DNA of 64,000 bases from Modestobacter roseus (GTDB lineage: Bacteria; Actinomycetota; Actinomycetes; Mycobacteriales; Geodermatophilaceae). The stretch is taken from contig NZ_VLKF01000001.1 of the NCBI RefSeq assembly GCF_007994135.1, forward strand, positions 4,278,001 through 4,342,000. Direction: 5' to 3'. Made by a program: the position numbers and the translations under genes. The notes beneath the pieces are model-generated. The model was given only the letters and a program-made list of their open reading frames with translations. It was not told the origin of the DNA and made no database searches. This document shows positions 29,879 through 40,544 of the stretch, in pieces. Every line of letters starts with the position of its first letter. The stretch's first letter is position 1.

Positions 29879-32688
29879 GTGGGGGAGATCTCGTCGAGTC
29901 CGCAGGACGCGCCGTCGGACCAGCCGTCGGAGGCGGGTGACGGGAAGGGCTCGCAGGACTCTGCACCCTCGGGTGGCACACCGTCCGCAACCACACCCGA
30001 CGACGCCGCCGCGACCCCGCCGGCCGTGGAGGCCGACGTGCCGGTCCCGGCGGACGCCGCGCCGTCGGCCGTCGAGGACGCCGGCCCGGTCGCCGATCCA
30101 GCGGCCGGGGCGGGGGAGCAGTCGGCGAACCCTGCGGGCGACGAGTCCGCCACCGACGAGTCCGCCACCGACGAGTCCGCCACCGACGAGTCCGCCACCG
30201 ACGAGTCCGCCACCGACGAACCGACGGTGGACGGATCGCCGATCGACGACGAGGTCGGCGACGAGCCGGTCGTCCCGGCCACCGACGAGCCGGTCACCCC
30301 GGCCACCGACGAGGCGGCCGCTGACGAGCCGACGACGGACGCCGCACCCGAGCCCACGAGGGCCGAGCAGGCCGCCGCGGCCCAGCAGGCGGTCGAGGAG
30401 GCCGCCGCGGCACGGGCCGCCGCCGACCAGCTGGCCGCCGAGACCGCAGAGGAGGCGGAGGCCCGGCGGGTGGCCGCGGAGCAGGCCGCTGCCGATCTGG
30501 CCGAGGTCAAGCGCTGGATCGCCGAGCGCGCCGCCGCGGAGCAGGCCGCCGCCGAGGAGGCCGCCCGGCTGACCCCGGAGGACGAGGCGGCGGCCGCCGC
30601 CGCGCAGGCCGCCGCCGACCTCGCCGAGGTGCGCCGCTGGGCCGCGGAGAAGGAGGCCGCCGAGCAGGCCGCCGCAGTGCAGGCCGCTGCCGAGCAGGCG
30701 GCGTTCGAGCGGGCCGAGGCCGAGCGGGCGGCCGCGTTGCAGGCCGAGGCCGACCGGATGGCCGCCGAACGGGCCGAGGTGGAGCAGGCGGTGCTCGCCG
30801 AGGCGGCCGCCCGCCGCTCCGCGGAGCAGGAGGCCGCTGCCCGGGCCGCCGACGAGGCCGAGGCCCGCCGGACGGCGGAGCGGGAGGAGGCGCGCCGAGC
30901 GGCCCAGGAGGCCGAGGCCGAGCGGATGGCCGCCGAACGAGCTGAGGCCGACCGCGCGGCGGCAGTCCAGGCCGAAGCCGACCGCGCGGCTGCCCAGGCC
31001 CAGGCCCAGGCCGAGTCCGAGTCCGAGGCCCAGGCCGAGGCCGACCGGGCGACCGCAGCGCGCGCAGCGGAGGAGCGGGCCGAAGCAGCTCGGGCCGCCG
31101 AGCAGCATCGCGACGCCCGCCCGGCCACCCCGGCCGCCACCCCGCTCGCGGCCCTCCCCGGCCAGCGGGTCGCCGGCGCCCGGCCGACACCCGGTCCACG
31201 CCCCACCCCCGCCCCGCGGCCCGCCGCTCCCGAACCCGCCCCGTCCCGGAGCCCGCGGCCAGCGGGGCGACGGCCAGCGCACCCCGCCCCAGCCGCCGCG
31301 ACCGCCGCGCGGGTGGTCGCCGCCGGGGCCGGGCGGTGCTGGCCGCGGTGCTGGTGCTGGCGGTCGCCGCCGCGGCCGTGGTGCTGGGCCTCCAGTTCGT
31401 CGGGGACCGCGCCGACACCGGTCTCGCCGAGGGGGCCGAGCAGGTCCCCGACGCCGTCCTCCCGGTGCTCTCCGACCCCGCACCGGTGCTGACCGAGCTG
31501 TCCGGCAGCGCGCCGCGGCCCGACCCGGCGGTGCTCAGCAGCGTGCTCACGCCGCTGTTGGCCGACCCGGCCCTGGGCGGAGGGCTGTCCGCCCAGGTGG
31601 TCGACGTCGCGACCGGCGCCGTCCTGTTCGACCGCGACGGCGGCGACCCGGGCACCCCGGCCTCCACCGCCAAGCTGCTGACCGCGCTGGCCGCGCTCAC
31701 CACCCTCGACCCGGCCGACACCCTCACCACGACCGTCGTCGCCGGGGCCATCCCCGGCGAGGTCGTGCTGGTGGGCGGGGGCGACCCCACGCTCTCGACC
31801 ACCGCGCCGTCGCAGAACTACCCGGGCGCGGCCACCGTGGCCGAGCTCGCCGCCGAGGTCCAGCAGTCGCTGGGCGGCGCCCCGGTCACCCGGGTGGTGG
31901 TCGACAACTCGCTGTTCACCGGCCCCCTCGCCGCGCCCGGCTGGGGGGCCGGCGACGCGCCCTCGACCTACGCCGCACCGGTCACCGCCACCGCGGTCGA
32001 CGGCGCGCGGGTCGACCCGGACGGGCCGATGCGCAGCGGCGCCCCCGGCACCGACGCCGGCGAGGCGCTGGCGGCCGCCCTGGGCGTCCCCGACGCCCCG
32101 GTCGCGCTCGGGGAGGCGCCGGCCGGCGCCCGCGTCCTGGGCAGCGTCGACTCCGCGCCGGTCGTGCGGCTGGTCGAGCAGGCGCTCAGCCAGTCGGACA
32201 ACCTGCTCGCCGAGTCCCTGGGCCGGCACGTGGCGATCGCCCGGGGACTCCCGGCCGACTTCGCCGGGGCCGCCCAGGCGGTCACCGCCGCGGTCGCGGA
32301 CGCCGGCCTGGACACCACGGGCCTGACGATGAGCGACGGCAGCGGCCTCTCCGCCACCGACCTGGTGCCCGCCCGGTTGCTCACCGAGCTGCTGCGCGGG
32401 GTCGCCGACGGCAGCATCCCCGACACCGGCGGGCTGCTCAGCGGGCTCCCGGTGGCCGGGTACGACGGGACCCTGGCTGATCGCCCGGGCACCGGCCAGG
32501 CCGGCGTGGTCCGGGCCAAGACCGGCACCCTCGACGGCGTGCACGACCTGGCCGGGACGGTGCTCACCGACGACGGGCGGCTGCTGGCCTTCGCCGTGCT
32601 CGCCGACGGTGCAACCGGTGGCCTGGTCGCGGCCGAGGCGGCCCTGGACGACGTCGCCACCGCACTGGCCGCCTGCGGCTGCCGCTGA
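29879..32688 (+). CDS. dacB: PBP4-type D-Ala-D-Ala carboxypeptidase with a long cytoplasmic coiled-coil arm; frame-shifted in this sequence
   Basis: From GTG 29879 about 450 residues are low-complexity: a Ser/Asp/Pro-rich start, five DESAT repeats, then an Ala/Glu/Arg-rich coiled coil (repeated AEQAAA, AEADRMAAERAE). A Pro-rich linker leads to about 31240, where sense moves to another frame. There PSRRDRRAGGRRRGR precedes the membrane helix VLAAVLVLAVAAAAVVLGLQF and an extracytoplasmic S13 peptidase of about 420 residues. Its motifs are STAKLL (SxxK), QSDNLLAES (SxN) and AKTGTLDG (KTG). It would trim peptidoglycan stem peptides. One missing base near 31235-31262 restores a single protein of about 936 residues. 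Alternatively the enzyme starts separately near 31336, which would leave the arm as an unrelated gene. Rv3627c is the counterpart. Confidence 0.8.
30140..30214 (+). repeat. Five perfect copies of a 15-bp coding repeat (DESAT)
   Basis: GACGAGTCCGCCACC repeats five times without change and codes Asp-Glu-Ser-Ala-Thr in the arm of the carboxypeptidase gene. Perfect nucleotide identity suggests recent slippage, so copy number may vary between strains. Confidence 0.95.
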
Positions 32689-32714
32689 GCCCGACGGCGG
32701 CCACCCCCGGTGGG

Positions 32715-32720
32715 TACGGT
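32715..32720 (+). promoter_or_regulatory. -10 element, leaderless start of the zincin gene
   Basis: TACGGT lies 6 bases before the ATG at 32727, with no ribosome site between. This is the leaderless geometry seen repeatedly here. Confidence 0.5.
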
Positions 32721-32726
32721 GAACCG

Positions 32727-33821
32727 ATGAGCCGCCCCTCGTCCCTCGTCGACTGGGACCTCGCCGGCCGCACCGCCCGTCGGCTGACCAAGGCGGGTCC
32801 GGAGACCTCCCGGGAAGAGGCTGCCGACGTCGTCGCCGAGCTGCACCGCGCGGCGGCGACCGCCGTCGCGCACGTCGAGGAGCTGACCGGCCTGCACCCG
32901 GTGGCCGGCGGACCCGAGCCGGTGGTCGCCGTCGTCGACCGGCCCGGCTGGGTCGACGCCAACACCATGGGCATGGCCGCGCTGCTCGACCCGCTGACCG
33001 AGGCCCTGCGCGCCGCCCAGGGCGGCACCCCGCCCGGCCCGCTGGCCACCGCGATCGGCTCCCGCGCCACCGGTGTGCAGGCCGGCGGGGTGCTGGCGTT
33101 CCTCTGCACGCGGGTGCTCGGCCAGTACGAGGTGTTCGGCACCGGTGGCCGGCTGCTGCTGGTCGCCCCGAACATCGTCGAGACCGAGCGGCGCCTGGGC
33201 GTCGACCCGACCGACTTCCGGCTGTGGGTCTGCCTGCACGAGGTCACCCACCAGCTCCAGTTCACCGCCGTCCCGTGGCTGCGCCCCTACCTCGAGGAGC
33301 AGGTGCAGGCCTTCGCGTCGGCCACCGACCTGACCCCCGACGTGCTGCGGGAGCGGCTCACCGACCTGGTCCGCAGCCTCGGCGACGCCGTACGGGGCGG
33401 CACCGACGACGACGCCCCGCAGGGGCTGATGGCGCTGGTCCGCGGCCCGGAGCAGCGGGCCGTGCTGGACCGGGTGACCGCGGTGATGAGCCTGGTCGAG
33501 GGGCACGCCGAGTTCGTCATGGACGGCGTCGGCCCGGACGTCGTCCCCTCGGTGCGCACGCTGCGCAAGCGCTTCGCCCAGCGCCGCAAGGGCCGCGGCC
33601 CCATCGACCGGGTGCTGCGCCGCCTGCTGGGCCTGGAGCAGAAGATGCAGCAGTACGCCGACGGTCGGGTCTTCGTGACCGGCGTGGTCGAGCTGGCCGG
33701 CATGGACGGGTTCAACCAGGTCTGGGCCGGGCCGCAGAACCTGCCGCTGGTCGAGGAGCTCACCGACCCGGCCCGCTGGGTGGCGCGCGTGCTGGGCAGC
33801 CGCCCGGCCGTCCCCGCCTGA
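32727..33821 (+). CDS. Zincin-like metallopeptidase, DUF2342/F420-associated family (Rv3626c-like)
   Basis: A 364-residue protein with the zinc motif HEVTH in CLHEVTHQLQFTAVPWLRPYL (about residue 171) and a downstream SLVEGHAEFVMDGVG that may give the third ligand. Family members were first annotated as coenzyme F420 biosynthesis-associated, but a peptidase fold is more direct from sequence. There is no signal peptide, so it is probably cytoplasmic. It is followed by tilS after one base. The substrate is unknown. Confidence 0.88.
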   Translation: MSRPSSLVDWDLAGRTARRLTKAGPETSREEAADVVAELHRAAATAVAHVEELTGLHPVAGGPEPVVAVVDRPGWVDANTMGMAALLDPLTEALRAAQGGTPPGPLATAIGSRATGVQAGGVLAFLCTRVLGQYEVFGTGGRLLLVAPNIVETERRLGVDPTDFRLWVCLHEVTHQLQFTAVPWLRPYLEEQVQAFASATDLTPDVLRERLTDLVRSLGDAVRGGTDDDAPQGLMALVRGPEQRAVLDRVTAVMSLVEGHAEFVMDGVGPDVVPSVRTLRKRFAQRRKGRGPIDRVLRRLLGLEQKMQQYADGRVFVTGVVELAGMDGFNQVWAGPQNLPLVEELTDPARWVARVLGSRPAVPA

Positions 33822-33822
33822 G

Positions 33823-34860
33823 GTGGCCGGGCCGCCGCCGGCGGTCGCGGTCGTCCGGCACGCCGTCCGCCTGGGGCTGCGGCGATCGGACCGGCCGGTA
33901 CTGGTCGCCTGCAGCGGGGGAGCGGACTCGGTGGCGCTGGCGTCGGCGCTGGCCTTCGAGGCGCGCGACGCCGGCGTCCGGGTCGGGGGCGTGACCGTCG
34001 ACCACGGGCTGCAGCCGGGCTCGGCCGCCCGCGCCGACGCCACGGCGCAGCTGCTGCGCGGGCTCGGCCTCGACCCGGTGCTGAGCGTGCGGGTCCAGGT
34101 GGGGGACGACGGTGGCCCGGAGGCGGCCGCGCGCGCCGCCCGGTACGCGGCCCTGGTCCGGGCGGCCGGTGAGCACGGTGCGCGGATCGCGCTCGGCCAC
34201 ACCCTCGACGACCAGGCCGAGACGGTGCTGCTCGGGTTGGGCCGCGGCTCGGGTCCGCGCTCGGTGGCCGGGATGGTCGAGGAGCGGACCGCCGACGGCG
34301 TCCCCTGGTGGCGGCCGCTCCTCGGCGTCCGGCGGGCGACCGTCCGGCAGGCCTGCACCGACCAGGGGCTGCCGGTGTGGGACGACCCGTGGAACGCCGA
34401 CCCGGCCTACACCCGGGTCCGGCTGCGGGCCGAGGTGCTGCCGCTGCTGGAGCAGGTGCTCGGCGGCGGGGTCGCACCGGCGCTGGCGCGCACCGCCGCG
34501 CTGCTCCGGGAGGACCTCGACGCCCTGGACGAGCTCGCCGGCGCCCGGCTCGCCGAACTGCTCGTGGACGGCGGGCTGCCCGCCGGGCCGCTCGCCCAGC
34601 TCCCCGACGCGCTGCGCCGGCGGGTGCTGCGCGGTTGGCTGCGGCGTGCCGGCGTCCCCGACCTGCAGGCCGTGCACCTGCGCGCGGTCGACGCGCTGCT
34701 CACCCGCTGGCGGGGGCAGGGCCGGGTGGACCTACCCGGCGGCGCGGGCGTGCTCCGGTCGTCTGGCAGGCTGACGCTGCTGTCCGGCGCCGCGCGTCCT
34801 GCCGAGCACCGGGCTGCGGTCGACCACCCAGCCGAACCCCCAGAGGAGCCCTGCCCGTGA
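33823..34860 (+). CDS. tilS: tRNA(Ile)-lysidine synthase
   Basis: A 345-residue N-type ATP pyrophosphatase. The PP-loop is [14 protein letters not shown] near residue 26. [15 protein letters not shown] and [20 protein letters not shown] are further TilS signatures. The C-terminal half is the helical tRNA-recognition region. The enzyme converts C34 of tRNA-Ile(CAU) to lysidine so that it reads AUA. GTG start; it overlaps hpt by 4 bases, the tilS-hpt-ftsH order being widespread. The C-terminal domain is short, as in other actinobacterial forms. Confidence 0.94.
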   Translation: MAGPPPAVAVVRHAVRLGLRRSDRPVLVACSGGADSVALASALAFEARDAGVRVGGVTVDHGLQPGSAARADATAQLLRGLGLDPVLSVRVQVGDDGGPEAAARAARYAALVRAAGEHGARIALGHTLDDQAETVLLGLGRGSGPRSVAGMVEERTADGVPWWRPLLGVRRATVRQACTDQGLPVWDDPWNADPAYTRVRLRAEVLPLLEQVLGGGVAPALARTAALLREDLDALDELAGARLAELLVDGGLPAGPLAQLPDALRRRVLRGWLRRAGVPDLQAVHLRAVDALLTRWRGQGRVDLPGGAGVLRSSGRLTLLSGAARPAEHRAAVDHPAEPPEEPCP

Positions 34861-35459
34861 GCGAGCCGACCACCCCCGGAGCGCAGGACACCGGGCAGTT
34901 GTTGGGCCCTGACCACGGCTACGGCCCCGACATCGACCACGTGCTCCTCTCCGCGCGGCAGATCGAGGAGAAGATCGAGGAGCTGGCGGCGACGATCGCC
35001 GAGGACTACGCCGGCCGCGAGGTGCTGCTCGTGGGGGTGCTCAAGGGCGCGGTCATGTTCATGTCCGACTTCGCCCGGGCGCTGCGCCTGCCCACCCAGA
35101 TGGAGTTCATGGCGGTCTCCTCCTACGGCAGCTCCACCAGCTCCTCGGGCGTGGTGCGCATCCTCAAGGACCTCGACCGGGACATCAGCGACCGCCACGT
35201 GCTGGTGCTCGAGGACATCATCGACTCCGGGCTCACGCTGTCCTGGCTGCTGAAGAACCTGGGCGGCCGGCGGCCGGCGAGCCTCGAGGTCTGCACCCTG
35301 CTGCGCAAGCCCGACGCGGTGCAGGTCGACGTCCCGGTGAAGTACATCGGGTTCGACATCCCCAACGAGTTCGTCGTCGGGTACGGCCTCGACTACGCCG
35401 AGCGCTACCGCGACCTGCCCTACATCGGCACGCTCAAGCCCGAGGTGTACTCCACCTAG
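34857..35459 (+). CDS. hpt: Hypoxanthine phosphoribosyltransferase
   Basis: A 200-residue purine-salvage enzyme converting hypoxanthine or guanine plus PRPP to the nucleotide. The PRPP motif is [19 protein letters not shown] (about residues 114-132). [19 protein letters not shown] is the N-terminal loop region, and [14 protein letters not shown] is the flexible loop with the Ser-Tyr pair. [24 protein letters not shown] is the C-terminal signature. GTG 34857 overlaps tilS; GAGGAG lies 8-9 bases upstream. Confidence 0.96.
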   Translation: MSEPTTPGAQDTGQLLGPDHGYGPDIDHVLLSARQIEEKIEELAATIAEDYAGREVLLVGVLKGAVMFMSDFARALRLPTQMEFMAVSSYGSSTSSSGVVRILKDLDRDISDRHVLVLEDIIDSGLTLSWLLKNLGGRRPASLEVCTLLRKPDAVQVDVPVKYIGFDIPNEFVVGYGLDYAERYRDLPYIGTLKPEVYST

Positions 35460-35487
35460 AGGTCGCTCCACGGGCCGGTCCCGGGTC

Positions 35488-35544
35488 GGCCCTGCCCAGA
35501 GGCTCATCGCGAGCTCGCGAGCGGTGAGGAGGGCGGGGTCCTTC
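35488..35544. repeat. Palindromic intergenic element, copy 1
   Basis: A GC-rich imperfect palindrome in the hpt-ftsH gap. The left side reads GCCCAGAGGCTCATCGC and the right side GCGGTGAGGAGGGCGGGG around a GAGCTC centre. It shares CCAGAGGCTC, a GAGGAGG tract and CGGGTCCT-type ends with the element at 60758-60811. It may act as a terminator after hpt or be a dispersed REP-like sequence. Confidence 0.65.
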
Positions 35545-35675
35545 CGCGGTGTACCGTCGAGCCAACGACGTCGCCCCGCGGCGGGCTGCCGCCTCCGTCC
35601 GCGTGCGGCGTCCTGCGACGATCAGGAGGGTCGACGGGCGGGCCGGGCGAGACCCGGGTGGCCCGGCATCGGTGT

Positions 35676-37661
35676 ATGGAACGTAAGAAGATCTTCCGCT
35701 CGGTCTGGTTCTGGGTCCTCATCGTCGTCGCGCTGGCCTTCATCGGCTCCAGCTTCTTCCGCGGCAACAGCAGCTACGACGAGGTCTCGACGTCGACCGC
35801 ACTCGCCCAGATCGAGAGCGGGAACGTCACCTCCGCCACGATCAACACCACCGAGCAGACGGTCGACCTCGACCTCGAGAACCCGGTGGAGGGCAGCGAG
35901 CAGGTCAGCGCGTCCTACCCGGTGGCGCTCGAGGAGGGCCTCGTCCAGCTGCTGCGGGACTCCGACGAGGAGTTCGACACCACCGTCACGCAGACCAGCC
36001 TGCTCACCAGCCTGCTGGTCAGCTTCCTGCCGTTCCTGATCCTGCTGCTGCTGCTGTTCTGGCTGTTCAACTCCATGCAGGGTGGCGGCCGCGGTGTGAT
36101 GGCCTTCGGCAAGTCCAAGGCCAAGGTGGTCAGCAAGGACACCCCGAAGACGACGTTCTCCGACGTCGCCGGCGCCGACGAGGCGATCGAGGAGCTGCGG
36201 GAGATCAAGGACTTCCTGCAGAACCCGGTCAAGTTCCAGGCGATCGGGGCCAAGATCCCCAAGGGCGTGCTGCTGTTCGGCCCGCCCGGCACCGGCAAGA
36301 CGCTGCTGGCCCGCGCGGTCGCCGGCGAGGCCGGCGTGCCGTTCTACTCGATCTCCGGCTCGGACTTCGTGGAGATGTTCGTGGGCGTCGGCGCCAGCCG
36401 GGTCCGCGACCTGTTCACCCAGGCCAAGGAGAACGCCCCGGCGATCATCTTCGTCGACGAGATCGACGCCGTCGGCCGCCAGCGTGGCGCCGGCATGGGC
36501 GGCGGGCACGACGAGCGCGAGCAGACCCTCAACCAGATGCTGGTCGAGATGGACGGCTTCGACGTCAAGGGCGGGGTCATCATGATCGCCGCCACGAACC
36601 GGCCGGACGTGCTGGACCCCGCACTGCTGCGCCCGGGCCGCTTCGACCGGCAGATCGCCGTCGACCGCCCCGACCTGGCCGGCCGCACCGAGGTGCTGAA
36701 GGTGCACGCCACGGGCAAGCCGCTGGCCGAGGACGTCGACCTGGCGACCGTCGCCCGCCGCACCCCCGGCTTCACCGGCGCCGACCTGGCCAACGTGCTC
36801 AACGAGGCCGCCCTGCTCACCGCCCGGCACAACGGCACGGTGATCACCGACGCCGCCCTCGAGGAGGCGATCGACCGGGTCCTCTCCGGGCCCGAGCGCA
36901 AGACCCGGGCGATGAGCGAGAAGGAGAAGAAGGTCACCGCGTACCACGAGGGCGGCCATGCCCTGGTGGCCCACGCACTGCCGAACACCGACCCGGTGCA
37001 CAAGGTGACCATCCTGCCGCGCGGCCGCTCGCTGGGGCACACCCTCGTGCTGCCCACCGAGGACCGGTACACCCAGACCCGCTCGGAGATGATCGACACC
37101 CTGGCCTACGCGCTGGGCGGCCGGGCGGCCGAGGAGCTGGTCTTCCACGAGCCGACCACCGGCGCCGGCAACGACATCGAGAAGGCCACCTCGCTGGCCC
37201 GCTCGATGGTCACCCAGTACGGCATGAGCGCGAAGCTCGGCGCGGTGAAGTACGGCAGCACCGACTCCGAGCCGTTCCTCGGCCGGGACATGGGTTCGCG
37301 GCCGGACTACTCCGACGCGGTCGCCGCCGACATCGACGGCGAGGTGCGGGCGCTGATCGAGGCCGCGCACGACGAGGCCTGGGAGATCCTGGTCGAGTAC
37401 CGGGACACCCTCGACCAGCTGGTGCTCGAGCTCATGGAGAAGGAGACCCTCTCCCGCGAGGACATGGCGCGGATCTGCGCCGGGGTCGCCAAGCGGCCCT
37501 CGCTGGCGCCGTACAACGGCTTCGGGAAGCGGACGCCGTCCCAGCGCGGGCCGGTGCTCACCCCCACCGAGGCCGCCGCAGCGCAGAACGGCCACGCCAA
37601 CGGCGCATCGCAGGCCCCGAACCCGGTCGGCGACGTGGGCGCCCCGGCTCCGGGCCGGTGA
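35676..37661 (+). CDS. ftsH: ATP-dependent zinc metalloprotease FtsH
   Basis: A 661-residue membrane AAA protease that degrades membrane and regulatory proteins. An N-terminal helix ([19 protein letters not shown]), a small extracytoplasmic domain, and a second helix ([19 protein letters not shown], about residue 112) are followed by the AAA domain: Walker [17 protein letters not shown] near residue 205, Walker [12 protein letters not shown], and a second region of homology with [21 protein letters not shown]. The zinc site is [14 protein letters not shown] near residue 424. ATG 35676 is preferred to an upstream GTG at 35658 because it opens directly at MERKKIF. It overlaps folE by 4 bases. 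Rv3610c counterpart. Confidence 0.96.
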   Translation: MERKKIFRSVWFWVLIVVALAFIGSSFFRGNSSYDEVSTSTALAQIESGNVTSATINTTEQTVDLDLENPVEGSEQVSASYPVALEEGLVQLLRDSDEEFDTTVTQTSLLTSLLVSFLPFLILLLLLFWLFNSMQGGGRGVMAFGKSKAKVVSKDTPKTTFSDVAGADEAIEELREIKDFLQNPVKFQAIGAKIPKGVLLFGPPGTGKTLLARAVAGEAGVPFYSISGSDFVEMFVGVGASRVRDLFTQAKENAPAIIFVDEIDAVGRQRGAGMGGGHDEREQTLNQMLVEMDGFDVKGGVIMIAATNRPDVLDPALLRPGRFDRQIAVDRPDLAGRTEVLKVHATGKPLAEDVDLATVARRTPGFTGADLANVLNEAALLTARHNGTVITDAALEEAIDRVLSGPERKTRAMSEKEKKVTAYHEGGHALVAHALPNTDPVHKVTILPRGRSLGHTLVLPTEDRYTQTRSEMIDTLAYALGGRAAEELVFHEPTTGAGNDIEKATSLARSMVTQYGMSAKLGAVKYGSTDSEPFLGRDMGSRPDYSDAVAADIDGEVRALIEAAHDEAWEILVEYRDTLDQLVLELMEKETLSREDMARICAGVAKRPSLAPYNGFGKRTPSQRGPVLTPTEAAAAQNGHANGASQAPNPVGDVGAPAPGR

Positions 37662-38317
37662 GCGGCCGGGTCACCGGGGGCGGGCACGAGGTCGACGGGG
37701 TCGGCCAGGACCAGGTCACCGGCGACGTCGTCGGCGACCTGCGCCCGGGTCGGATCGACTCCGCGCGGGCCGAGGCCGCCGTCCGGGAGCTGCTGCTCGC
37801 CATCGGCGAGGACCCGGACCGGCCGGGTCTGGTCGACACCCCGGCCCGGGTCGCCCGGGCCTACGCCGAGGTCTTCGCCGGCCTCGACCAGGACCCCTAC
37901 GACGTCCTCGCGACGACGTTCGACGAGGACCACGACGAGCTGGTGCTGGTCAAGGACATCCCGATGTACTCGACCTGCGAGCACCACCTCGTGCCCTTCC
38001 ACGGTGTCGCGCACGTCGGTTACATCCCCGGCCCCGACGGCCGGGTGACCGGGCTGTCCAAGCTGGCCCGGCTGGTCGACGTCTACGCCCGGCGGCCGCA
38101 GGTGCAGGAGCGGATGACCCGGCAGGTCGCCGACGCGCTGTTCGACGTGCTCAAGCCGCAGGGCGTGATCGTGGTGGTCCAGGCCGAGCACCTCTGCATG
38201 TCGATGCGCGGCATCCGGAAGCCGGGCTCGTCCACGACGACGTCGGCCGTGCGCGGGGTCTTCCGGGACAGCGCGGCCACGCGCAGCGAGGCGATGAGCC
38301 TCATCCTGCAGCGGTGA
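37658..38317 (+). CDS. folE: GTP cyclohydrolase I
   Basis: A 219-residue enzyme catalysing the first step of folate synthesis, GTP to 7,8-dihydroneopterin triphosphate. The zinc/active-site stretch is [21 protein letters not shown] (about residues 105-125), with the later [26 protein letters not shown] supplying the second Cys and substrate contacts. The first ~30 residues are a non-conserved Gly/Val-rich leader. GTG 37658 overlaps the ftsH stop. It heads folE-folP-folB-folK. Confidence 0.96.
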   Translation: MSGRVTGGGHEVDGVGQDQVTGDVVGDLRPGRIDSARAEAAVRELLLAIGEDPDRPGLVDTPARVARAYAEVFAGLDQDPYDVLATTFDEDHDELVLVKDIPMYSTCEHHLVPFHGVAHVGYIPGPDGRVTGLSKLARLVDVYARRPQVQERMTRQVADALFDVLKPQGVIVVVQAEHLCMSMRGIRKPGSSTTTSAVRGVFRDSAATRSEAMSLILQR

Positions 38318-39171
38318 GCCGCACGCTGCCACGCCCCGGCCGGTGCGTGGTGATGGGCGTCCTCAACGTCACGCCGGACTCCTTCTCCGACGGCGGCACC
38401 TTCGCCGACACCGCCACCGCCGTCGCGCACGGCCGGCGCATGCACGCCGCGGGCGCCGACTACGTCGACGTCGGGGGCGAGTCGACCCGCCCCGGCGCCG
38501 ACCGCGTCGACGCCGAGGAGGAGTGCCGGCGCGTCGTGCCGGTGGTCCGCGAGCTGGCCGCCGCGGGCGTGCGGGTGAGCGTGGACACCACCCGCGCGGA
38601 GGTCGCCGAGGCGGCGCTCGACGCCGGCGCGGTGCTGGTCAACGACGTCAGCGGCGGGCTGGCCGACGCCGGCATGGCCCGGCTGGTCGCCGACGCCGGC
38701 GTCCCGTGGGTGCTGATGCACTGGCGGGGCCACAGCCGCGAGATGTACGCGGCGGCCCGCTACGGCGACGTCGTCACCGAGGTCGCCGCCGAGCTGACCG
38801 CGCGGGTGGAGGACGTCGTCGCGGCCGGCGTCGACCCGGCGCAGCTGGTGCTCGACCCGGGGCTGGGCTTCGCCAAGAACGCCGAGCACAACTGGGCGCT
38901 GCTGGCCGGGCTGGACCGGCTGGTCGCCCTCGGGCTGCCGGTGCTGGTGGGCGCCTCGCGCAAGACGTTCCTGGGGCGGCTGCTGGCCGGCCCCGACGGC
39001 GCCGTCCGGCCGGTCGAGGGCCGGGAGGCGGCGACGACGGCGATCTCGGTGCTCGCCGCGCAGGCCGGCGCCTGGGGCGTGCGGGTGCACGACCCGGTGC
39101 AGTCGCTGGACGCGATCAGGACGCTGGCGGCGGTGCAGGCTGCCCGCGGGGGAGGGAGTGGACGTGGCTGA
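38314..39171 (+). CDS. folP: Dihydropteroate synthase
   Basis: A 285-residue TIM-barrel enzyme joining p-aminobenzoate to the pterin pyrophosphate, the sulfonamide target. Signatures are [16 protein letters not shown] near residue 12, [17 protein letters not shown] near residue 50, [28 protein letters not shown] and [12 protein letters not shown]. All are intact, so it looks like active FolP1 rather than the FolP2 paralogue. GTG 38314 overlaps folE by 4 bases. Confidence 0.96.
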   Translation: MSRTLPRPGRCVVMGVLNVTPDSFSDGGTFADTATAVAHGRRMHAAGADYVDVGGESTRPGADRVDAEEECRRVVPVVRELAAAGVRVSVDTTRAEVAEAALDAGAVLVNDVSGGLADAGMARLVADAGVPWVLMHWRGHSREMYAAARYGDVVTEVAAELTARVEDVVAAGVDPAQLVLDPGLGFAKNAEHNWALLAGLDRLVALGLPVLVGASRKTFLGRLLAGPDGAVRPVEGREAATTAISVLAAQAGAWGVRVHDPVQSLDAIRTLAAVQAARGGGSGRG

Positions 39172-39526
39172 CCGGATCACCGTGCACGGCCTGACCGGGC
39201 ACGGCTTCCACGGGGTGTACCCCGAGGAGCGCGAGCGCGGGCAGACCTTCCGGGTGGACGCCGCCCTGGAGCTGGACACCGCCCCCGCGGCGGCGACCGA
39301 CGACCTGACGAGGACGGTCAACTACGCCGAGCTGTCCCAGCGGCTGCACGCGGTGCTCGTCGGCGACCCGGTCGACCTCCTGGAGACCCTCGCCCAGCGG
39401 CTGGCCGACCTCTGCCTCGGGTACGACGGTGTGCAGGCGGTGGAGATCACCGTGCACAAGCCGCAGGCCGACCTCGGGGTCCCCGCCGACGACGTGACGG
39501 TCGCGATCCGGCGCGAGCGCCGATGA
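39164..39526 (+). CDS. folB: Dihydroneopterin aldolase
   Basis: A 120-residue tunnel-fold enzyme that makes 6-hydroxymethyl-dihydropterin. It opens with [27 protein letters not shown]; the Glu/Tyr pocket residues and the late ITVHKPQADLGVPADDVTV, with the catalytic Lys, are visible. GTG 39164 is chosen because GGAGG lies 8 bases upstream; a GTG at 39158 is too close to that site. It overlaps the folP end by 8 bases and folK by 4. Confidence 0.95.
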   Translation: MADRITVHGLTGHGFHGVYPEERERGQTFRVDAALELDTAPAAATDDLTRTVNYAELSQRLHAVLVGDPVDLLETLAQRLADLCLGYDGVQAVEITVHKPQADLGVPADDVTVAIRRERR

Positions 39527-40026
39527 GCCGGGCGGTCCTGTCCCTCGGCGGCAACCTGGGCGACCGCGCGGGCACGCTGCGCCGGGCGATGGAGTCGCTC
39601 GCCGGGCAGGGGCTGGTCGCGCGCTCGGTGCTGTACGAGACGCCGCCGTGGGGGCCGGTCGAGCAGCCGCCGTACCTGAACGCGATCGCCGTCGTGCGGG
39701 GTGACCGGGACGCCGCAGGCTGGCTGGCGCTGGCCCACGAGCTGGAACAGGCGGCCGGGCGCACCCGGGAGGTGCGCTGGGGAGCGCGGACGCTGGACGT
39801 CGACGTGGTCACGGTGACCGCGGACGACGGCACCGCAGTCCGCTCCGACGACCCGCAGCTCACCCTCCCGCACCCGCGGGCGCACGAGCGGGCGTTCGTG
39901 CTGGTGCCGTGGCTGGCGCTGGACCCCGGTGCGGAGCTCCCCGGGCGCGGTGCGGTGGCCGACCTGCTCGCGGCACTGCCGCCCGACGACGTCGCCGCGG
40001 TGGTCCGCTGGGAGCAGCTCGCGTGA
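39523..40026 (+). CDS. folK: 2-amino-4-hydroxy-6-hydroxymethyldihydropteridine diphosphokinase
   Basis: A 167-residue pyrophosphokinase for the pterin alcohol, giving the FolP substrate. Family signatures are LSLGGNLGDRAGTLRRA at the N-terminus, YETPPWGPVEQPPYLNAI near residue 40, RWGARTLDVDVVTV (the RxxPRxLDxDI-type signature, about residues 86-99), and LPHPRAHERAFVLVPWLALDP. ATG 39523 overlaps folB; its stop overlaps the DUF3180 gene. Confidence 0.95.
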   Translation: MSRAVLSLGGNLGDRAGTLRRAMESLAGQGLVARSVLYETPPWGPVEQPPYLNAIAVVRGDRDAAGWLALAHELEQAAGRTREVRWGARTLDVDVVTVTADDGTAVRSDDPQLTLPHPRAHERAFVLVPWLALDPGAELPGRGAVADLLAALPPDDVAAVVRWEQLA

Positions 40027-40520
40027 GCCCGGTGCGCCGCCGCGACCTGGTGGTCCTCGCCGTCGGCATCGCCGTGGCGTCCTGGCTGGTGGTCCGGGCG
40101 GCCTACGGGTCGCTGCCGGTGCGCTCCTGGTGGCTCCCGCTGCCGCTGGGGGTGCTCGCCCTGGCGCTGGCCCTCGGTGCCCGCGCGCTGCGCGCCCGGC
40201 TGGCCGTGCAACGGGACCGCCGTCCGGGGCCGCGGGGGTCGGTCCGGCCGGTCGAGCCGATGCTGGTCGCCCGGCTCGCGGTGCTCGCCCAGGCCAGCGC
40301 CTACGTCGGTGCGGTCTTCGCCGGCGTGTGGGGAGGGCTGCTGCTGCACGCGCTTCCGTCGATCGGTCAGCTGCGAGCGGCCGGTGGCGACGCGGTCACC
40401 GGCGCCATCGGCGTCGTCCTGGGGGCCGCCCTGGTCGCCGCCGCGCTGTGGCTGGAGCACGTCTGCAAGATCCCGCCCGAGCACGACGACGAGGGCACGC
40501 CCGGCGGCGCCCGCGCCTGA
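40023..40520 (+). CDS. DUF3180 membrane protein (Rv3605c-like)
   Basis: A 165-residue protein with four predicted membrane helices: LVVLAVGIAVASWLVVRAAYG, WWLPLPLGVLALALALGARAL, the pair around LAVLAQASAYVGAVFAGVWGGLLL, and AIGVVLGAALVAAALWL. It ends with a short Cys/Pro/acidic tail. This family regularly follows folK in actinomycetes, as here by a 4-base overlap, but no function is known. An accessory or transport role linked to folate is only a guess from position. Confidence 0.88.
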   Translation: MSPVRRRDLVVLAVGIAVASWLVVRAAYGSLPVRSWWLPLPLGVLALALALGARALRARLAVQRDRRPGPRGSVRPVEPMLVARLAVLAQASAYVGAVFAGVWGGLLLHALPSIGQLRAAGGDAVTGAIGVVLGAALVAAALWLEHVCKIPPEHDDEGTPGGARA

Positions 40521-40544
40521 CCGTCTGCCGGCCTCCGAGGCGGG

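Noticed and set aside
30362-31100. Ala/Glu-rich arm as an independent TolA-like or plasmid protein gene
   Set aside because: It leads in register through a Pro-rich linker to the basic juxtamembrane segment of the carboxypeptidase; a single gene with one indel is simpler.
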